This document shows, piece after piece, positions 26,732 to 37,139 of a stretch of 64,000 bases of DNA. The stretch is from JACDAE01 sp963717195 (GTDB lineage Bacteria; Chloroflexota; Ktedonobacteria; Ktedonobacterales; Ktedonobacteraceae): contig CAVQVR010000001.1 in assembly GCA_963717195.1 (NCBI GenBank), positions 1 through 64,000 on the forward strand. The letters run 5' to 3'. The notes under the pieces were generated by a model. The model saw only the letters and a list, made by a program, of their open reading frames with translations, searched no databases and was not told the origin of the DNA. The stretch's first letter is position 1; every line of letters begins with the position of its first letter. Made by a program: the position numbers and the translations under genes.

Positions 26732-28324
26732 ATGATTTTCAATAAAGATAGCCAACAGGCCAATATACCAGATATAGGGCAAGGACAATTCTTTCCTGAT
26801 GCCCGGTCTCCTTTTGCGAGCACACCGAAATCCAAAAAGGCGCATCCTCTCTACAAATTGCTGCTCGTTATTCTTCCTATTGTACTTCTCTACTCTGCTG
26901 TGGAAATCGCTTCGGCTGCCTATAGAGGAAATAGTCAGCTAAGTATCACTATTGGGAACCAACAATCTGGCCTTGTTGATCTGAACCAGAGCCTACCAGT
27001 CAGTCCCTACCTTCGAGGTGTAAACGTCTTTCCACAGGCCGGTTCGAATTCGTTAGACCAGACTGGCAGTGGTTTCATGAATTATGGGCCCACCATTGTC
27101 AACGGTCTACGCTCTGCACACATTCGCCTGCTACGCTTCCCCGGTGGAGAATGGGGAGAGACACATGAAGTCTCATCCACTCAACTCAATGATTTTGCAA
27201 AGTTACTCACACAAACTGGTGCCGATGGCATCGTACAGGTGCCACTCTCCAATCCACCTGGACAGAGCCTCAGCCTTGCCGCCCGAGCCAGTAACGCTGG
27301 ATTGCTTGTAGACTATATGAATAACCAGCAGAGCATACAACGTACAGGAAAACTCGCCCAGGCTCCTTTTCACCCTATTAAATTCTGGACTGTGGGCAAT
27401 GAACCTGATCGGCTCATCAATCCTGATACCGGGCTGAAATACACTGTCAGCGAATACACACAGGCATTCATTCAATTCTCTATCGCCATGCACCAGGTTG
27501 ATCCAACCATTCAGGTATTTGGGCCAGAGATCAGTCAGTACGGAGGCCCAGGCAAAGATCCCACTGATGCAACAGGAAAACACTGGATGGCAAGTTTTTT
27601 ACAAGGCGTGAGCACATATGAGCGACTGCATCCAAATCCACATTTTCACTTGCTGGATGGCGTCTCGTTTCACCGCTACCCGTTCGACAACGCGAGTAAC
27701 GCCTCGACGGCACTCCTACAAAGCAGCAATGAATGGGATACGAGCATCCCAGCTCTGCGTCAGCAGATACGGCAAGATTTCGGGCGCGATATTCCTGTAG
27801 CAATTACCGAGGTAAACACCAATCCAAAGAACCAGGTGCCCCAACCACAATTCGCTTCTCTCTGGTGGGCCGATACGTTGGGTAGACTCATGAGTCAGCA
27901 GACAGAGTTTGTGGCCTTCTTTTCGGCAGAAGGAGTTGACACGCCTTATCCACTCTTTATGAGCCATGGCCTGCAATCAACGTCGATGTTGCGCACGATG
28001 CAGTTATTCGCACTGCTGCAACACAATTTTGTTCCTGTCCAGATGTCACTTGAACCGGTAGGTGTCTATGCAACCCAGGATACTACACATCAAACAGTAA
28101 GCCTTTTATTCGTCAACAAATCCAATAGTATACAGCAAGTCAATATCAGTCCAGAGAGTGGCATTCTACCATTCACTCCCTGGCATAACCTGGACGTTAC
28201 GCTGCAAGGCTACAGCATCGTTGTCGTCACCTTGCAGCGTAACGGAGGAGCCGTATCCGATAGCTTCATTCCCAGCAATAACAAAACGAATGTACCGGCA
28301 CTGGTTCACACGGTTTTAGCATAA
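26732..28324 (+). CDS. Membrane-anchored clan GH-A glycoside hydrolase (family uncertain)
   Basis: 530 aa. One N-terminal membrane helix (LLLVILPIVLLYSAVEI) anchors an extracytoplasmic TIM barrel. The acid/base glutamate lies in WTVGNEPD and the nucleophile in IPVAITEVN, the clan GH-A pattern; RFPGGEWGE in strand 2 recalls families 44, 39 and 51, but I cannot choose. AGGAG lies ten bases before the ATG, which overlaps nothing. It sits between the pseudokinase and the GT2 synthase, so it probably trims or releases the polymer made by that synthase. Confidence 0.75.
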   Translation: MIFNKDSQQANIPDIGQGQFFPDARSPFASTPKSKKAHPLYKLLLVILPIVLLYSAVEIASAAYRGNSQLSITIGNQQSGLVDLNQSLPVSPYLRGVNVFPQAGSNSLDQTGSGFMNYGPTIVNGLRSAHIRLLRFPGGEWGETHEVSSTQLNDFAKLLTQTGADGIVQVPLSNPPGQSLSLAARASNAGLLVDYMNNQQSIQRTGKLAQAPFHPIKFWTVGNEPDRLINPDTGLKYTVSEYTQAFIQFSIAMHQVDPTIQVFGPEISQYGGPGKDPTDATGKHWMASFLQGVSTYERLHPNPHFHLLDGVSFHRYPFDNASNASTALLQSSNEWDTSIPALRQQIRQDFGRDIPVAITEVNTNPKNQVPQPQFASLWWADTLGRLMSQQTEFVAFFSAEGVDTPYPLFMSHGLQSTSMLRTMQLFALLQHNFVPVQMSLEPVGVYATQDTTHQTVSLLFVNKSNSIQQVNISPESGILPFTPWHNLDVTLQGYSIVVVTLQRNGGAVSDSFIPSNNKTNVPALVHTVLA

Positions 28325-28342
28325 AACAAAGGAAAATACCTG

Positions 28343-29629
28343 ATGACTATTCTTACACAGATTTTTGAAGCTCTTTACTTGCTTATCATTCTGCTTATGA
28401 CGGCACAGGCCATTTTCAATATCCGTCTGCGTCTCTTCATCTGGGAGTCGCCTGAGCAAGCATCGCTTAATCGTGCGCCAACGGTGTATCGCGAACCACG
28501 CCTCTCGTTTACGATTATGTTACCAGCCAGACATGAAGAGGATGTCTATCGCGAAACCATTCAGAAGGTCTACGATCTTAACTATCCGCGCAGATTGGTG
28601 CAGGTGCTGGCGATCTGTCGTGAAGATGATCCAGGCACAATTGCCGAGGCTCAGGCGAAGATTAACCAACTGCGCGATCCCAATGTCCAGCTCATCGTTT
28701 TCAATGATAAGCCGATCAATAAACCACATGGACTCAACCTGGCGCTTAAAGTATCGAAAGGCGATGTGGTAACCATTTTCGATGCCGAGGACGAGCCACA
28801 CCCGGATATTCTCAATATCATCAATACAACAATGCTAAATGAATCTGTCGATGTTGTGCAGAGCGGCGTGCAGTTGATGAATCATAATACGAAGTGGTTT
28901 TGCTTCCTGAACGTGCTGGAATACTTCTTCTGGTTCAAGTCCTCGCTCCATTTCTTTGCACGTATCGGCATGACGCCCCTGGGTGGCAATACAGTGTTCG
29001 CACGTCGCCAACTCATGGAGCAACTGGGTGGCTGGGACGAAACCTGCCTGACCGAAGATGCTGACCTGGGCATTCGTCTGAGCATAGCACATGCTCGCGT
29101 GCGCATCATCTACGACGATGAGTTCGTCACACGTGAAGAGACACCTAATAGCATCGAGCAGTTTATTAAACAGCGCACACGCTGGAACCAGGGCTTTATT
29201 CAAATCCTGTTTAATGGGGTCTGGCGCAAACTGGAGAAGCCTTCACAACGTATGCTCGCACTCTATGTGCTGATCTTGCCGGAACTACAAGCACTCTTCG
29301 CGCTGATGGTGCCGATCTCGGTACTGATGTTCTTCCTGGTCAAGCTCCCCCTCTGGCTGGCAATGATCACATTTCTGCCACTCTATTGTTTTGTGCTCGC
29401 CATCTTTATCGATCTTGCCGGGCTACACAAATTCTTGAAGGCACACCATCGTCCATGGCGCTGGCGTGAAGCCGCTACCTTGCTGCTGGCCTTCTTCCCA
29501 TATCAGATACTGCTGGGCCTTGGCGCTATGCGTGCCGTGTGGCGCTACATCAAGGGCGCATCGAACTGGGAGAAGACAGCTCATATCGGACAGCATCGCG
29601 GTAATAACGCCAGTAATCACGTCGCCTAA
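28343..29629 (+). CDS. GT2 processive glycosyltransferase (cellulose synthase-like)
   Basis: 428 aa. It has one N-terminal helix, then a GT-A domain with LPARHEEDVY, the metal site FDAEDEPHPD, the catalytic TEDADLG and the QRTRW motif (Q..RW) of processive beta-glycan synthases, followed by four or five C-terminal helices. The D,D,D,QxxRW set is complete, so it should polymerise a sugar nucleotide and export the chain. There is no PilZ domain, unlike BcsA, so it is not obviously controlled by c-di-GMP. Only 18 bp separate it from the hydrolase gene upstream and 16 bp from the next ATG. Confidence 0.88.
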   Translation: MTILTQIFEALYLLIILLMTAQAIFNIRLRLFIWESPEQASLNRAPTVYREPRLSFTIMLPARHEEDVYRETIQKVYDLNYPRRLVQVLAICREDDPGTIAEAQAKINQLRDPNVQLIVFNDKPINKPHGLNLALKVSKGDVVTIFDAEDEPHPDILNIINTTMLNESVDVVQSGVQLMNHNTKWFCFLNVLEYFFWFKSSLHFFARIGMTPLGGNTVFARRQLMEQLGGWDETCLTEDADLGIRLSIAHARVRIIYDDEFVTREETPNSIEQFIKQRTRWNQGFIQILFNGVWRKLEKPSQRMLALYVLILPELQALFALMVPISVLMFFLVKLPLWLAMITFLPLYCFVLAIFIDLAGLHKFLKAHHRPWRWREAATLLLAFFPYQILLGLGAMRAVWRYIKGASNWEKTAHIGQHRGNNASNHVA

Positions 29630-29645
29630 AAAAGGGGAGAACACC

Positions 29646-31512
29646 ATGAAACTCATCATACAAGCCAGATCAGCAGCAACCCTTGAGCCCACCACCCGGA
29701 CAGGCAGTACCCGGCTCTCCCCATCACAATATGGCACAACTCACGCCGGGTCAGAATATGCCCCCACAAGAAAACCATATTGGCAATGTGACGCTCTTTC
29801 GCACAGGCAATTTCTTTGTGCATGCCGTAAATCGCTTTAATCAACAACGAACCGGCGCACTTCAGCGGGCGAGCGGCAATACCAGCATACTTGAGCAGAT
29901 ACGCTGGGTGTCGGCGGAGAGACAGCGCGTGACCGAAGTTGGGACGCGCCTCCTACCACATATCGAGACAATCAACCCGGTACAGGCCAGAGAAATTCCT
30001 GTCCCGGCATGGTTGGAAGGGATCGTTGTCACGCTTGGCCTGCTGCTCGCTCTGGCAACACACGCCTTTAATCTGTTTACCTACCCGTTTTACCAAACGG
30101 ACGAGGGAACGTACATGTCGAATGCATGGGCCATTCTGCATGGCATGCTGCAACCATATCCTTACACATATGCTCATCCACCGCTGGGCTGGATACAGAT
30201 CGCGGGCTGGATACAACTCACGGGAGGATTTTTTAGCTTCGGCAATGCCCTTAATAGTGGGCGTGTCTTAATGCTGCTCTATATGCTGGGAAGTTCACTG
30301 CTCGTCTACCTTATCACCAGTCGCCTGAGTGGGAGCCGGAGTTGTGCTCTCCTGGCAATGGTCATCTTCGCACTCTCACCTTTGGGAGCTACCTATCAGC
30401 GCGAAGTTCTGATCGATAACATCGGCACCTTCTGGCTACTCCTCTCGCTCTACCTGATGGTCGTTGGTGAAAGCCGCCTGTCGTATATTGTGTTTGCAGG
30501 CATCTCGCTCGGCATCGCCATTCTATCGAAAGAGTCCTTCCTGGTTTTTCTTCCGGTCATGCTCTACGCAGCATGGCTCCATGCAACAACCTTTCAGCGC
30601 AAATTCGCACTTGTAGCATTTACGTATACTGCTATCTCTGTAAGTTCAAGTATCGTCCTATTAGCACTTTTGAAGGGTGAACTCTTCCCAACGGGCTTCT
30701 TGCCCTGGGATCATCGTCAACATCCCAGCTTGCTGGCAACACTCTTCCAGCAGGCACAGTATCCATTCGTGGCCGGAAGCTTTTCCGCCAGTTGGGATGT
30801 CTGGAAACACAACGACCTGCTTTTGCTCATCGCCAGCAGCATTGCTATTGGCATCAATCTGGTCATCGGATGGACAAACCGCATGTACTGGCTCCTCGCT
30901 CTTCTTGCCATAAGCTTCTGGGCTTTCTTGCTGCTGAGCGGCAATGTCTATCCATACGCTATTGTGCCACTGATCCCTTTAATGGCTATCAATATTGCGC
31001 TTGCGATCAGTGCTCCGCTCAAGTGGCTCTTCCAGCACATCGGCTTTGATCTCGTCCGCGCACTTCTGATCTTTGGCCTGATAGGAGCATTCATCCCCTC
31101 CACTATCCAATATATGCAACCGACTTTTGCACAAAATGAGACAGCGGCACAGACCAACGCGCTGTACTGGATACGCAATAACGCCCCACATAACGCGGTC
31201 GTGATTACCAACAGTTACCTTTATACTGATCTACATGCATCTAGCAATCAGGATGGGACATTCCCCCAGGCGCAGCTCTACTGGAATGCAGCTCTCGATC
31301 CAGAGATACGAGGTGGGCTCCTGCATGATGATTGGGACAAAATCGACTATATCGTGGTCGACGCAGAGATGCTCAATGAAATCAATACGCCTGGTGGCCC
31401 CATGCTTCTCCTGGATCGTGCACTCCACCATGCTATTCTACGTGTCACCTATCAAACAAATAACAATAATCCAGAAGATAGTATTCAAATTTACCAGATA
31501 ATACACACATAA
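29646..31512 (+). CDS. GT39/ArnT-like membrane glycosyltransferase (start disturbed)
   Basis: About 609 aa from the TTG at 29683. Multiple helices from about residue 110; TDEGTYMSNAWAI and HPPLGWIQIAGW are the acidic first loop and following motif of PMT_2 proteins. The start is a problem. The ATG at 29646, with AAGGGG upstream, is one frame out. The coding frame is open back to 29650 and would read SSYKPDQQQPLSPPP if one A were removed from the AAA after that ATG. I therefore give 29646 as the probable natural start with a one-base indel. It belongs to the polysaccharide operon and may decorate the polymer or a carrier. Confidence 0.75.
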
Positions 31513-31540
31513 ATAGATAACAATAAAGAAAGGACCGGAC

Positions 31541-33382
31541 ATGACAATCCATAGACGGCTGACTGCTCCCCTATGGAAGCAACCAAAGATACAGTTCGCA
31601 GGCATAGCAGGGATTGCGGTCGTGCTTGTGGCAGCAATTCTGGTCGCTTCGCTGCTTCTCAATACAGCCAGCCAGGGACAGAATGCAAAAAGCGCCGTTC
31701 TGGGTCAGGGATACTGGCATACAAGTGGCGCACAAATTCTGGATGCAAACAATCAACCAGTACGCATTGCTGGAATCAACTGGTTTGGCTTTGAAACGCC
31801 TGAGTATGTCGTCCACGGATTGCAGGTTCGTAGTTATAAAAGTATACTCGACCAGGTGAAAACTCTCGGCTATAATACGCTGCGTTTGCCTTACTCAAAT
31901 CAGCTCTTCGATGCTGGAAGTATGCCACAGGGGATTAACTATGCGCTGAACCCTGACTTGCGTGGCTTACATGGCCTGCAACTTCTGGATAAGATCGTGA
32001 ATTACGCCAGTCAGATTGGCTTACATATCATTCTGGACCAACATCGTCCTGATGCAGAAGCACAATCAACGCTCTGGTATACTGCTGCGTATCCCGAAGC
32101 GCGCTGGATCGCGGACTGGCAGATGCTGGCAACACACTATAAAAACAATTCTATGGTGATCGGTGCCGACCTGCATAATGAACCACATGCTCCCGCTTGC
32201 TGGGGTTGTGGGGATATCGCTATTGACTGGCAACAAGCTGCGCAACGGGCAGGTGATGCAATTCTTTCTGTCAACCCGCACTGGCTCATCTTTGTAGAAG
32301 GAGTCAGTTGCTACAATGCCAATGGAACGAGTACGAGCGCGAACACAAGTGCGGCCGCGAACGGGCTTGTAAACGGCACCCCTACAAATGCGAATTCTTG
32401 TTACTGGTGGGGTGGCAATCTGGAAGGTGTGAGCACGCACCCGGTGAATTTGAGCGTGCCTGATCGCCTGGTCTATTCAATTCATGACTATCCGGCGAGC
32501 GTTTCAAATCAGCCATGGTTCAGTGCACCCAACTATCCTGCAAACCTTATCAGCGTCTGGGATCGCTACTGGGGCTTCGTCTATAAGCAGGGAATTGCAC
32601 CTGTCTGGGTAGGAGAGTTTGGGACAAAGTTGCAAACAACTGGAGATCAGCAATGGTTCTCTAGCCTCGTCAATTATATTAAAGAAGGACAACTGAGCTG
32701 GACCTTCTGGTCTTTAAACCCCGACTCAAGTGATACCGGAGGCATCCTGAACGATGATTGGACAACGGTTAACACTGCCAAACAAAAAGAGCTTGCCGCC
32801 ATTGAGTTTCCGCTGGGCGGTAGCACAACAGCGCTATCAGCAGCAAAAGATGCAGCAACACCAGGGGCACGACCGGCCACCACACCTCAATCAGAGAAAA
32901 CAGTGATGCCCGGTAATGTAGCACTGCAGGCTCTCTACAAAAGCGGTAATTCAGGGTCAACCTCCGTCAACCAGATTATGCCCGATCTCGAAATAGTAAA
33001 CATGGGGAATAGCAGTATTAAGCTGAGCAATATTACTATCCGCTACTGGTATACGCTCGATAGTCAGCAGGAGCAGCAGTATTGGTGCGATTATGCAAAG
33101 ATAGGGTGCAGCAATGTTGGAGGCAGATTAGTTCCTTTGGCTGCACCACGTACGAAGGCCAACAGCTATCTGGAGATCAGCTTTGCGGATGGAGCAGGCA
33201 GTCTCGCTCCTGGCACCAATACGGGTGCCATTCAGAGCCGTTTTAACAAGAATGATTGGTCAAATTTTAATGAGAATGATGATTATTCTTATATGGCTTC
33301 TGCTAATGCGTATGTTCCTTCAAACAAAGTAACCATTTACTATAGGGGTGCGTTAGTCTGGGGGAACGAGCCAATTGCTTGA
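31541..33382 (+). CDS. GH5 endoglucanase with C-terminal CBM3
   Basis: 613 aa. A membrane helix near residue 20-40 is followed by a GH5 barrel: GINWFGFETP, the catalytic acid/base in GADLHNEPH, YSIHDYP and the nucleophile in VWVGEFGT. A linker of about 40 residues leads to a C-terminal CBM3 (ALQALYKSGNSG, IKLSNITIRYWYT, FNENDDYSYM, VTIYYRGALVWG), which binds crystalline cellulose. It is the last gene of the operon, which supports the idea that the GT2 product is cellulose or a similar beta-glucan. No obvious terminator hairpin follows. Confidence 0.9.
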   Translation: MTIHRRLTAPLWKQPKIQFAGIAGIAVVLVAAILVASLLLNTASQGQNAKSAVLGQGYWHTSGAQILDANNQPVRIAGINWFGFETPEYVVHGLQVRSYKSILDQVKTLGYNTLRLPYSNQLFDAGSMPQGINYALNPDLRGLHGLQLLDKIVNYASQIGLHIILDQHRPDAEAQSTLWYTAAYPEARWIADWQMLATHYKNNSMVIGADLHNEPHAPACWGCGDIAIDWQQAAQRAGDAILSVNPHWLIFVEGVSCYNANGTSTSANTSAAANGLVNGTPTNANSCYWWGGNLEGVSTHPVNLSVPDRLVYSIHDYPASVSNQPWFSAPNYPANLISVWDRYWGFVYKQGIAPVWVGEFGTKLQTTGDQQWFSSLVNYIKEGQLSWTFWSLNPDSSDTGGILNDDWTTVNTAKQKELAAIEFPLGGSTTALSAAKDAATPGARPATTPQSEKTVMPGNVALQALYKSGNSGSTSVNQIMPDLEIVNMGNSSIKLSNITIRYWYTLDSQQEQQYWCDYAKIGCSNVGGRLVPLAAPRTKANSYLEISFADGAGSLAPGTNTGAIQSRFNKNDWSNFNENDDYSYMASANAYVPSNKVTIYYRGALVWGNEPIA

Positions 33383-33657
33383 ACTATGGATTGGTGAAGA
33401 TTGGCGAGCGCACGGGACTTATTACATTGCACCCCTACGGTGGTAATGCGCATGGGAAGTGAGCGGATTTTGCCCTCAACCGTGAGAAATTGCCAGAAGG
33501 TGTCTGATCAGAATCAGCAAGGATTTCATTTCATACCAAATTGCGTTCAACCGTGATGCAACATTGAGCCTGCTGGAGGCAAATGATATTGCATGCTACG
33601 AACGCAAGTTAGTACCAAATGTAGACTCTTTGAAAATTGCAAGGGGAGATGAAGTGG

Positions 33658-34080
33658 CTATTCAGACTCCGCTTCGTTTTTGCGCATCAATGGCGTATAG
33701 GTCAAACCGACCAGGACACCTTCAGGGCTGAGGAGACGGGTAACTGTCTGGCCCCATGGCTCCTTCTTCACCGCTATCAGGAGCTTATAGTCTTTTGCTT
33801 TGAACTCTTCAGTTGCCTCGGCAACATCTTCTACATCAAATTCGAGCCAGGAGGTGGGAGGGGGCAGATCGGCTGGCCATTCGTTCACGCCAAAACAGGA
33901 CTGAGCTACCTGTGAAAGCGGCCACAGGGCAAAGGTTTTGGCCCCCTGAAGATCTTCGGTGTGGAAGTACCCGTCAGCTTCTTCCTGGAAAGAAAGGCCC
34001 AGGCTATCTCGATAGAAAGCTGCGCTTTCCTGCATATCTGAGACGATTGGCCCGAATCCGGCGACGAACAAGACCTTCAT
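33658..34080 (-). CDS. VOC-superfamily (glyoxalase-fold) protein
   Basis: 140 aa. Two beta-alpha-beta-beta-beta units: FVAGFGPIVSDMQESAAFYRD with SLGLSF, and SWLEFDVEDVAEATEEFKAK with a C-terminal SPEGVLVGLTYTP. The family includes glyoxalases, dioxygenases and antibiotic-binding proteins; nothing here decides between them. The start is at 34080, where AAGGAG lies seven bases upstream; the frame extends to 34299 but that part is not conserved-looking. Confidence 0.8.
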   Translation of the reverse strand: MKVLFVAGFGPIVSDMQESAAFYRDSLGLSFQEEADGYFHTEDLQGAKTFALWPLSQVAQSCFGVNEWPADLPPPTSWLEFDVEDVAEATEEFKAKDYKLLIAVKKEPWGQTVTRLLSPEGVLVGLTYTPLMRKNEAESE

Positions 34081-34473
34081 AATCTTCTCCTTTTCCAATT
34101 TGTGAGCAGTATCTTTACCATAATAATGAGTATACGAGAGGAATGGTGACAATCTTATGCCATTATTGCACGAAAGAAGTGGTTCAAAAGTTTCATGTGA
34201 GGGTTTGTTGCAGGCGATGACGAAAACGACAGGCACACTCTGTCTTTGAAATGGGTACTGTCTAACATCCGGGTTCCACTCCAACATCTCTCCACACATT
34301 CTGATCTCCAGGCTCTTTTTCTTCCCCTAATATTTTGGTCTAGCCGGCTCATTGCGTTATATACTAGTAGTGCATCTTTACAATATCCTAAACCGAATTC
34401 ATAAGTCTGTGACCTATCCAGTTCTTGTTATTTACATTCGGCAACCATATCAATTGGAAGGAGCTTACCAATA
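34081..34473 (+). other. Intergenic gap, divergent promoter region
   Basis: About 390 bp between the VOC gene (-) and the ABC ATPase gene (+). I see A/T-rich stretches suitable for promoters but no repeat, hairpin or coding remnant that I can name. Confidence 0.4.
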
Positions 34474-35409
34474 ATGGGACTTACCGTTGAACATATCAGC
34501 AAGGCATTTGGCACCTTTGAGGCCATCAAAGACCTGTCGATGGAGGTGCGCGAGGGGGCAATATTTGGCTTCCTGGGTGCCAATGGCGCGGGCAAAACGA
34601 CAACGATGCGCATGATCCTTGATATTATTCGTCCAGATAGCGGACAGATCACCTGGAATGGTAACGATGTTCGCACGGTACCGCGCCGCAACTGGGGCTA
34701 TCTGCCTGAAGAGCGCGGACTTTACCCGAAAATGGTAGTAGAAGAACAACTGCTCTTCCTGGCCCGCCTCAATGGCCTCTCAAAGCAGGCCGCTAGAAAA
34801 GAAATGGATGAATGGTTTGAGCGTTTCCAGATCAACGCCAATCGTAAAAAGAAGGTCGAGGAACTCTCGAAAGGCAATCAGCAGAAGATACAATTTCTGG
34901 CCGCTATCCTGCACGATCCTACCATTCTGATCATGGATGAACCATTTAGCGGCCTCGATCCGGTGAATGCAAGCGTGCTGAAAGAGGCATTTTGGGAGAT
35001 GCATCAGCGTGGCAAAACCATCATCTTCTCCACACACCAGTTGGAGCAGGTTGAAGAAATGTGCGAGGACGTGGTTATTATCAACAAAGGGCAGACCATT
35101 GTGCAGGGTAGTGTGCGCGATGTCAAACGGCAACATGGACGCAATGTCATTCGCCTGAAACTTGACAATGACCCGGAAGCCCCCTGGCTAGATACGCTGG
35201 AAGGTATCCAGGTCACCAAACGACGCCAGGATTATATCGAAATGCAGATCCAGGCGAACCTCAACCCCAACCTGATTGTTGAAGCGGCACTCCAGCATGG
35301 AGGAAACATCACCCGTTTCGAACTCGCCGAACCATCGCTGACCGACATCTTTATTGAAGCAGTCAGCAGAATTGCGCTACCAGATGCTCCAGCGGCCATT
35401 TCAGCATAA
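34474..35409 (+). CDS. ABC exporter ATP-binding protein (NatA-like)
   Basis: 311 aa. Walker A GANGAGKTTT near residue 40, signature ELSKGNQQKIQF, Walker B ILIMDEPFSGLDP, switch His in FSTHQ. The signature LSKGNQQK is that of the NatA-type subgroup, which pairs with a permease like the following gene. GAAGGAG lies before the start. It forms an operon with the permease (17 bp gap). Confidence 0.9.
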   Translation: MGLTVEHISKAFGTFEAIKDLSMEVREGAIFGFLGANGAGKTTTMRMILDIIRPDSGQITWNGNDVRTVPRRNWGYLPEERGLYPKMVVEEQLLFLARLNGLSKQAARKEMDEWFERFQINANRKKKVEELSKGNQQKIQFLAAILHDPTILIMDEPFSGLDPVNASVLKEAFWEMHQRGKTIIFSTHQLEQVEEMCEDVVIINKGQTIVQGSVRDVKRQHGRNVIRLKLDNDPEAPWLDTLEGIQVTKRRQDYIEMQIQANLNPNLIVEAALQHGGNITRFELAEPSLTDIFIEAVSRIALPDAPAAISA

Positions 35410-35426
35410 GACAAAGGAAAAAAGTC

Positions 35427-36854
35427 ATGTCAAAACAGATACTTCCAACGTCCGAACAGGAAGCTCCCGAACAGAAGCAGGCCAGCGTGGTTGTCAGCAG
35501 AGGCGGTGCGGCTAATCAACATACCTGGCGCAATATCGGCTTGATTATTGGGCGCGAGTACAAAAACCGCGTGCAACAGCGCAGCTTCCTCATCGGCACC
35601 ATTGTTTTGCTGGTCGCGGTCATAATTGCGGCCTTTGCTCCCACAATTTTTCAGATCATAACGGCAAAAACAAGCTCGCAGACAAAAATAGACATCGTCA
35701 ATAATACAGGCCCCATCGCAGGGTTAAATGGGAACACCCTGACACAATACTTCGCCACCAATCTTAATGGAACGGCATCTCAAACACAGGGACAGAGCAC
35801 AAATGGGCAAGCACCCTTTGCCATCACTCTAGCTTCCAGCAATAGCGTGAATAGCCTGCAACAACAGGTAAAAAATGGCACCCTGAACATTCTGCTGGTC
35901 ATAGATCGCTCCGCCAAGCAGGATATACAATTCACCTATTACACGAATGCGAGTGGTCAGGATGCTAACCAGACGCAGATACAGACACTGACCGGGCAAC
36001 TCGGTCTGCTCGATAAAGCATCGCGCATGGGCCTGACGCCAACGCAGACCAGCGCCTTGTTTGCGCAAACTTCATTCACCGTTATCAATACAAAGCAGAA
36101 CCAGGATAAGCGCTCAGTCAGCGATATCGTTGCGGGGTACATTATCGCCTATGCGGGCATCATTCTCATCTACATGTGGGTGACACTTTACGGTGTAGGT
36201 GTGGCGATGGGAGTAGCAGAGGAGAAAGGCACGCGCATCATGGAGATTCTGGTCAATGCCACAACTCCGTTCCAATTGATGGTTGGCAAGATCATTGGCA
36301 TAGGTGCTGCTGGTGTGACACAGATGGCAACCTTTGTTACTGTCGGTATTATCATGCTTCTGCTCCAAAATCCCATAAAGGCCGCGCTGTTGGGAAACAA
36401 TAGTGGAACGTTCAGCCTGAATATCACTGGCACATTCCTGGTACTGCTTATTCTGCTCCTGGTCTACTTCATTCTGGGCTTCCTGTTATATGCAACGCTA
36501 TTTGCGGCGATGGGGGCATTGGTGAAAAGGCAGGATGAGGTTCAGAATGCGGTCCTGCCTATAACCTTTCTGTCCCTGGCTGGCTACCTCGTCTGCTTCA
36601 TTGGCGTCACGGACCCGAATGCGACCTGGGTCAAGATTATCTCTTACATTCCCTTTTGGACGCCGACGGTAATGATTATGCGCATCGGAGCAAGCTCAGT
36701 CGCAGGTTGGGAGATTGCACTTACCGTCGCACTCATGATCGTTGCTATCGCAATTTGTGCATTCATCTCGGCACGCATCTACCGCTTCGGCGTGTTGATG
36801 TATGGACAGAGGCCGGGACTGGGGCAACTGATCAAGGTGGTACGAACGCAATAA
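35427..36854 (+). CDS. ABC exporter permease (NatB-like)
   Basis: 475 aa. A first helix (FLIGTIVLLVAVIIAAF) precedes a large extracytoplasmic domain of about 180 residues, then five or six helices with VAEEKGTRIMEILVNATTPF, the NatB/ABC-2 coupling motif. The arrangement equals that of sodium or lipid exporters of the NatB type; the substrate is unproved. It directly follows its ATPase. Confidence 0.87.
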   Translation: MSKQILPTSEQEAPEQKQASVVVSRGGAANQHTWRNIGLIIGREYKNRVQQRSFLIGTIVLLVAVIIAAFAPTIFQIITAKTSSQTKIDIVNNTGPIAGLNGNTLTQYFATNLNGTASQTQGQSTNGQAPFAITLASSNSVNSLQQQVKNGTLNILLVIDRSAKQDIQFTYYTNASGQDANQTQIQTLTGQLGLLDKASRMGLTPTQTSALFAQTSFTVINTKQNQDKRSVSDIVAGYIIAYAGIILIYMWVTLYGVGVAMGVAEEKGTRIMEILVNATTPFQLMVGKIIGIGAAGVTQMATFVTVGIIMLLLQNPIKAALLGNNSGTFSLNITGTFLVLLILLLVYFILGFLLYATLFAAMGALVKRQDEVQNAVLPITFLSLAGYLVCFIGVTDPNATWVKIISYIPFWTPTVMIMRIGASSVAGWEIALTVALMIVAIAICAFISARIYRFGVLMYGQRPGLGQLIKVVRTQ

Positions 36855-36860
36855 CAAGGC

Positions 36861-37049
36861 TTCTCGTATTCTCTCGTCAAAAGTGATATCTTACCAGGTG
36901 TCGTCTGGATGCGCGACGGCTGGGTCGGCATCAACCACGTCACCAGCGGAGCCTCTATCGTCTCCCTCACCGCTAACAACATTGTCCCTGGCATCCCCGG
37001 AGGTCAGGCAGCCTATGATGCCTGGGTTGAGGTAAGTGTGAAAAGGTAA
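36861..37049 (+). pseudogene. Molybdopterin oxidoreductase, C-terminal fragment
   Basis: A frame with no start codon ends in the order LPGVVWMRDGWVGIN, then LTANNIVPG and GGQAAYDAWVEV before its stop. This matches the extreme C-terminus (molydopterin dinucleotide-binding domain: GVVWMRDGWxGxN and GQAAYDAxVEV) of formate dehydrogenase/nitrate reductase-type enzymes. The other 90 percent of the gene is missing. It marks a deletion immediately upstream of the MFS gene. Confidence 0.65.
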
Positions 37050-37139
37050 TTATTACCCACATTGCCATCTCCCAGCATCTTCTGCCATAATAGATAGCAT
37101 AGATCAAACCATTCGCCATAGAATAGGATAACGTTACCG

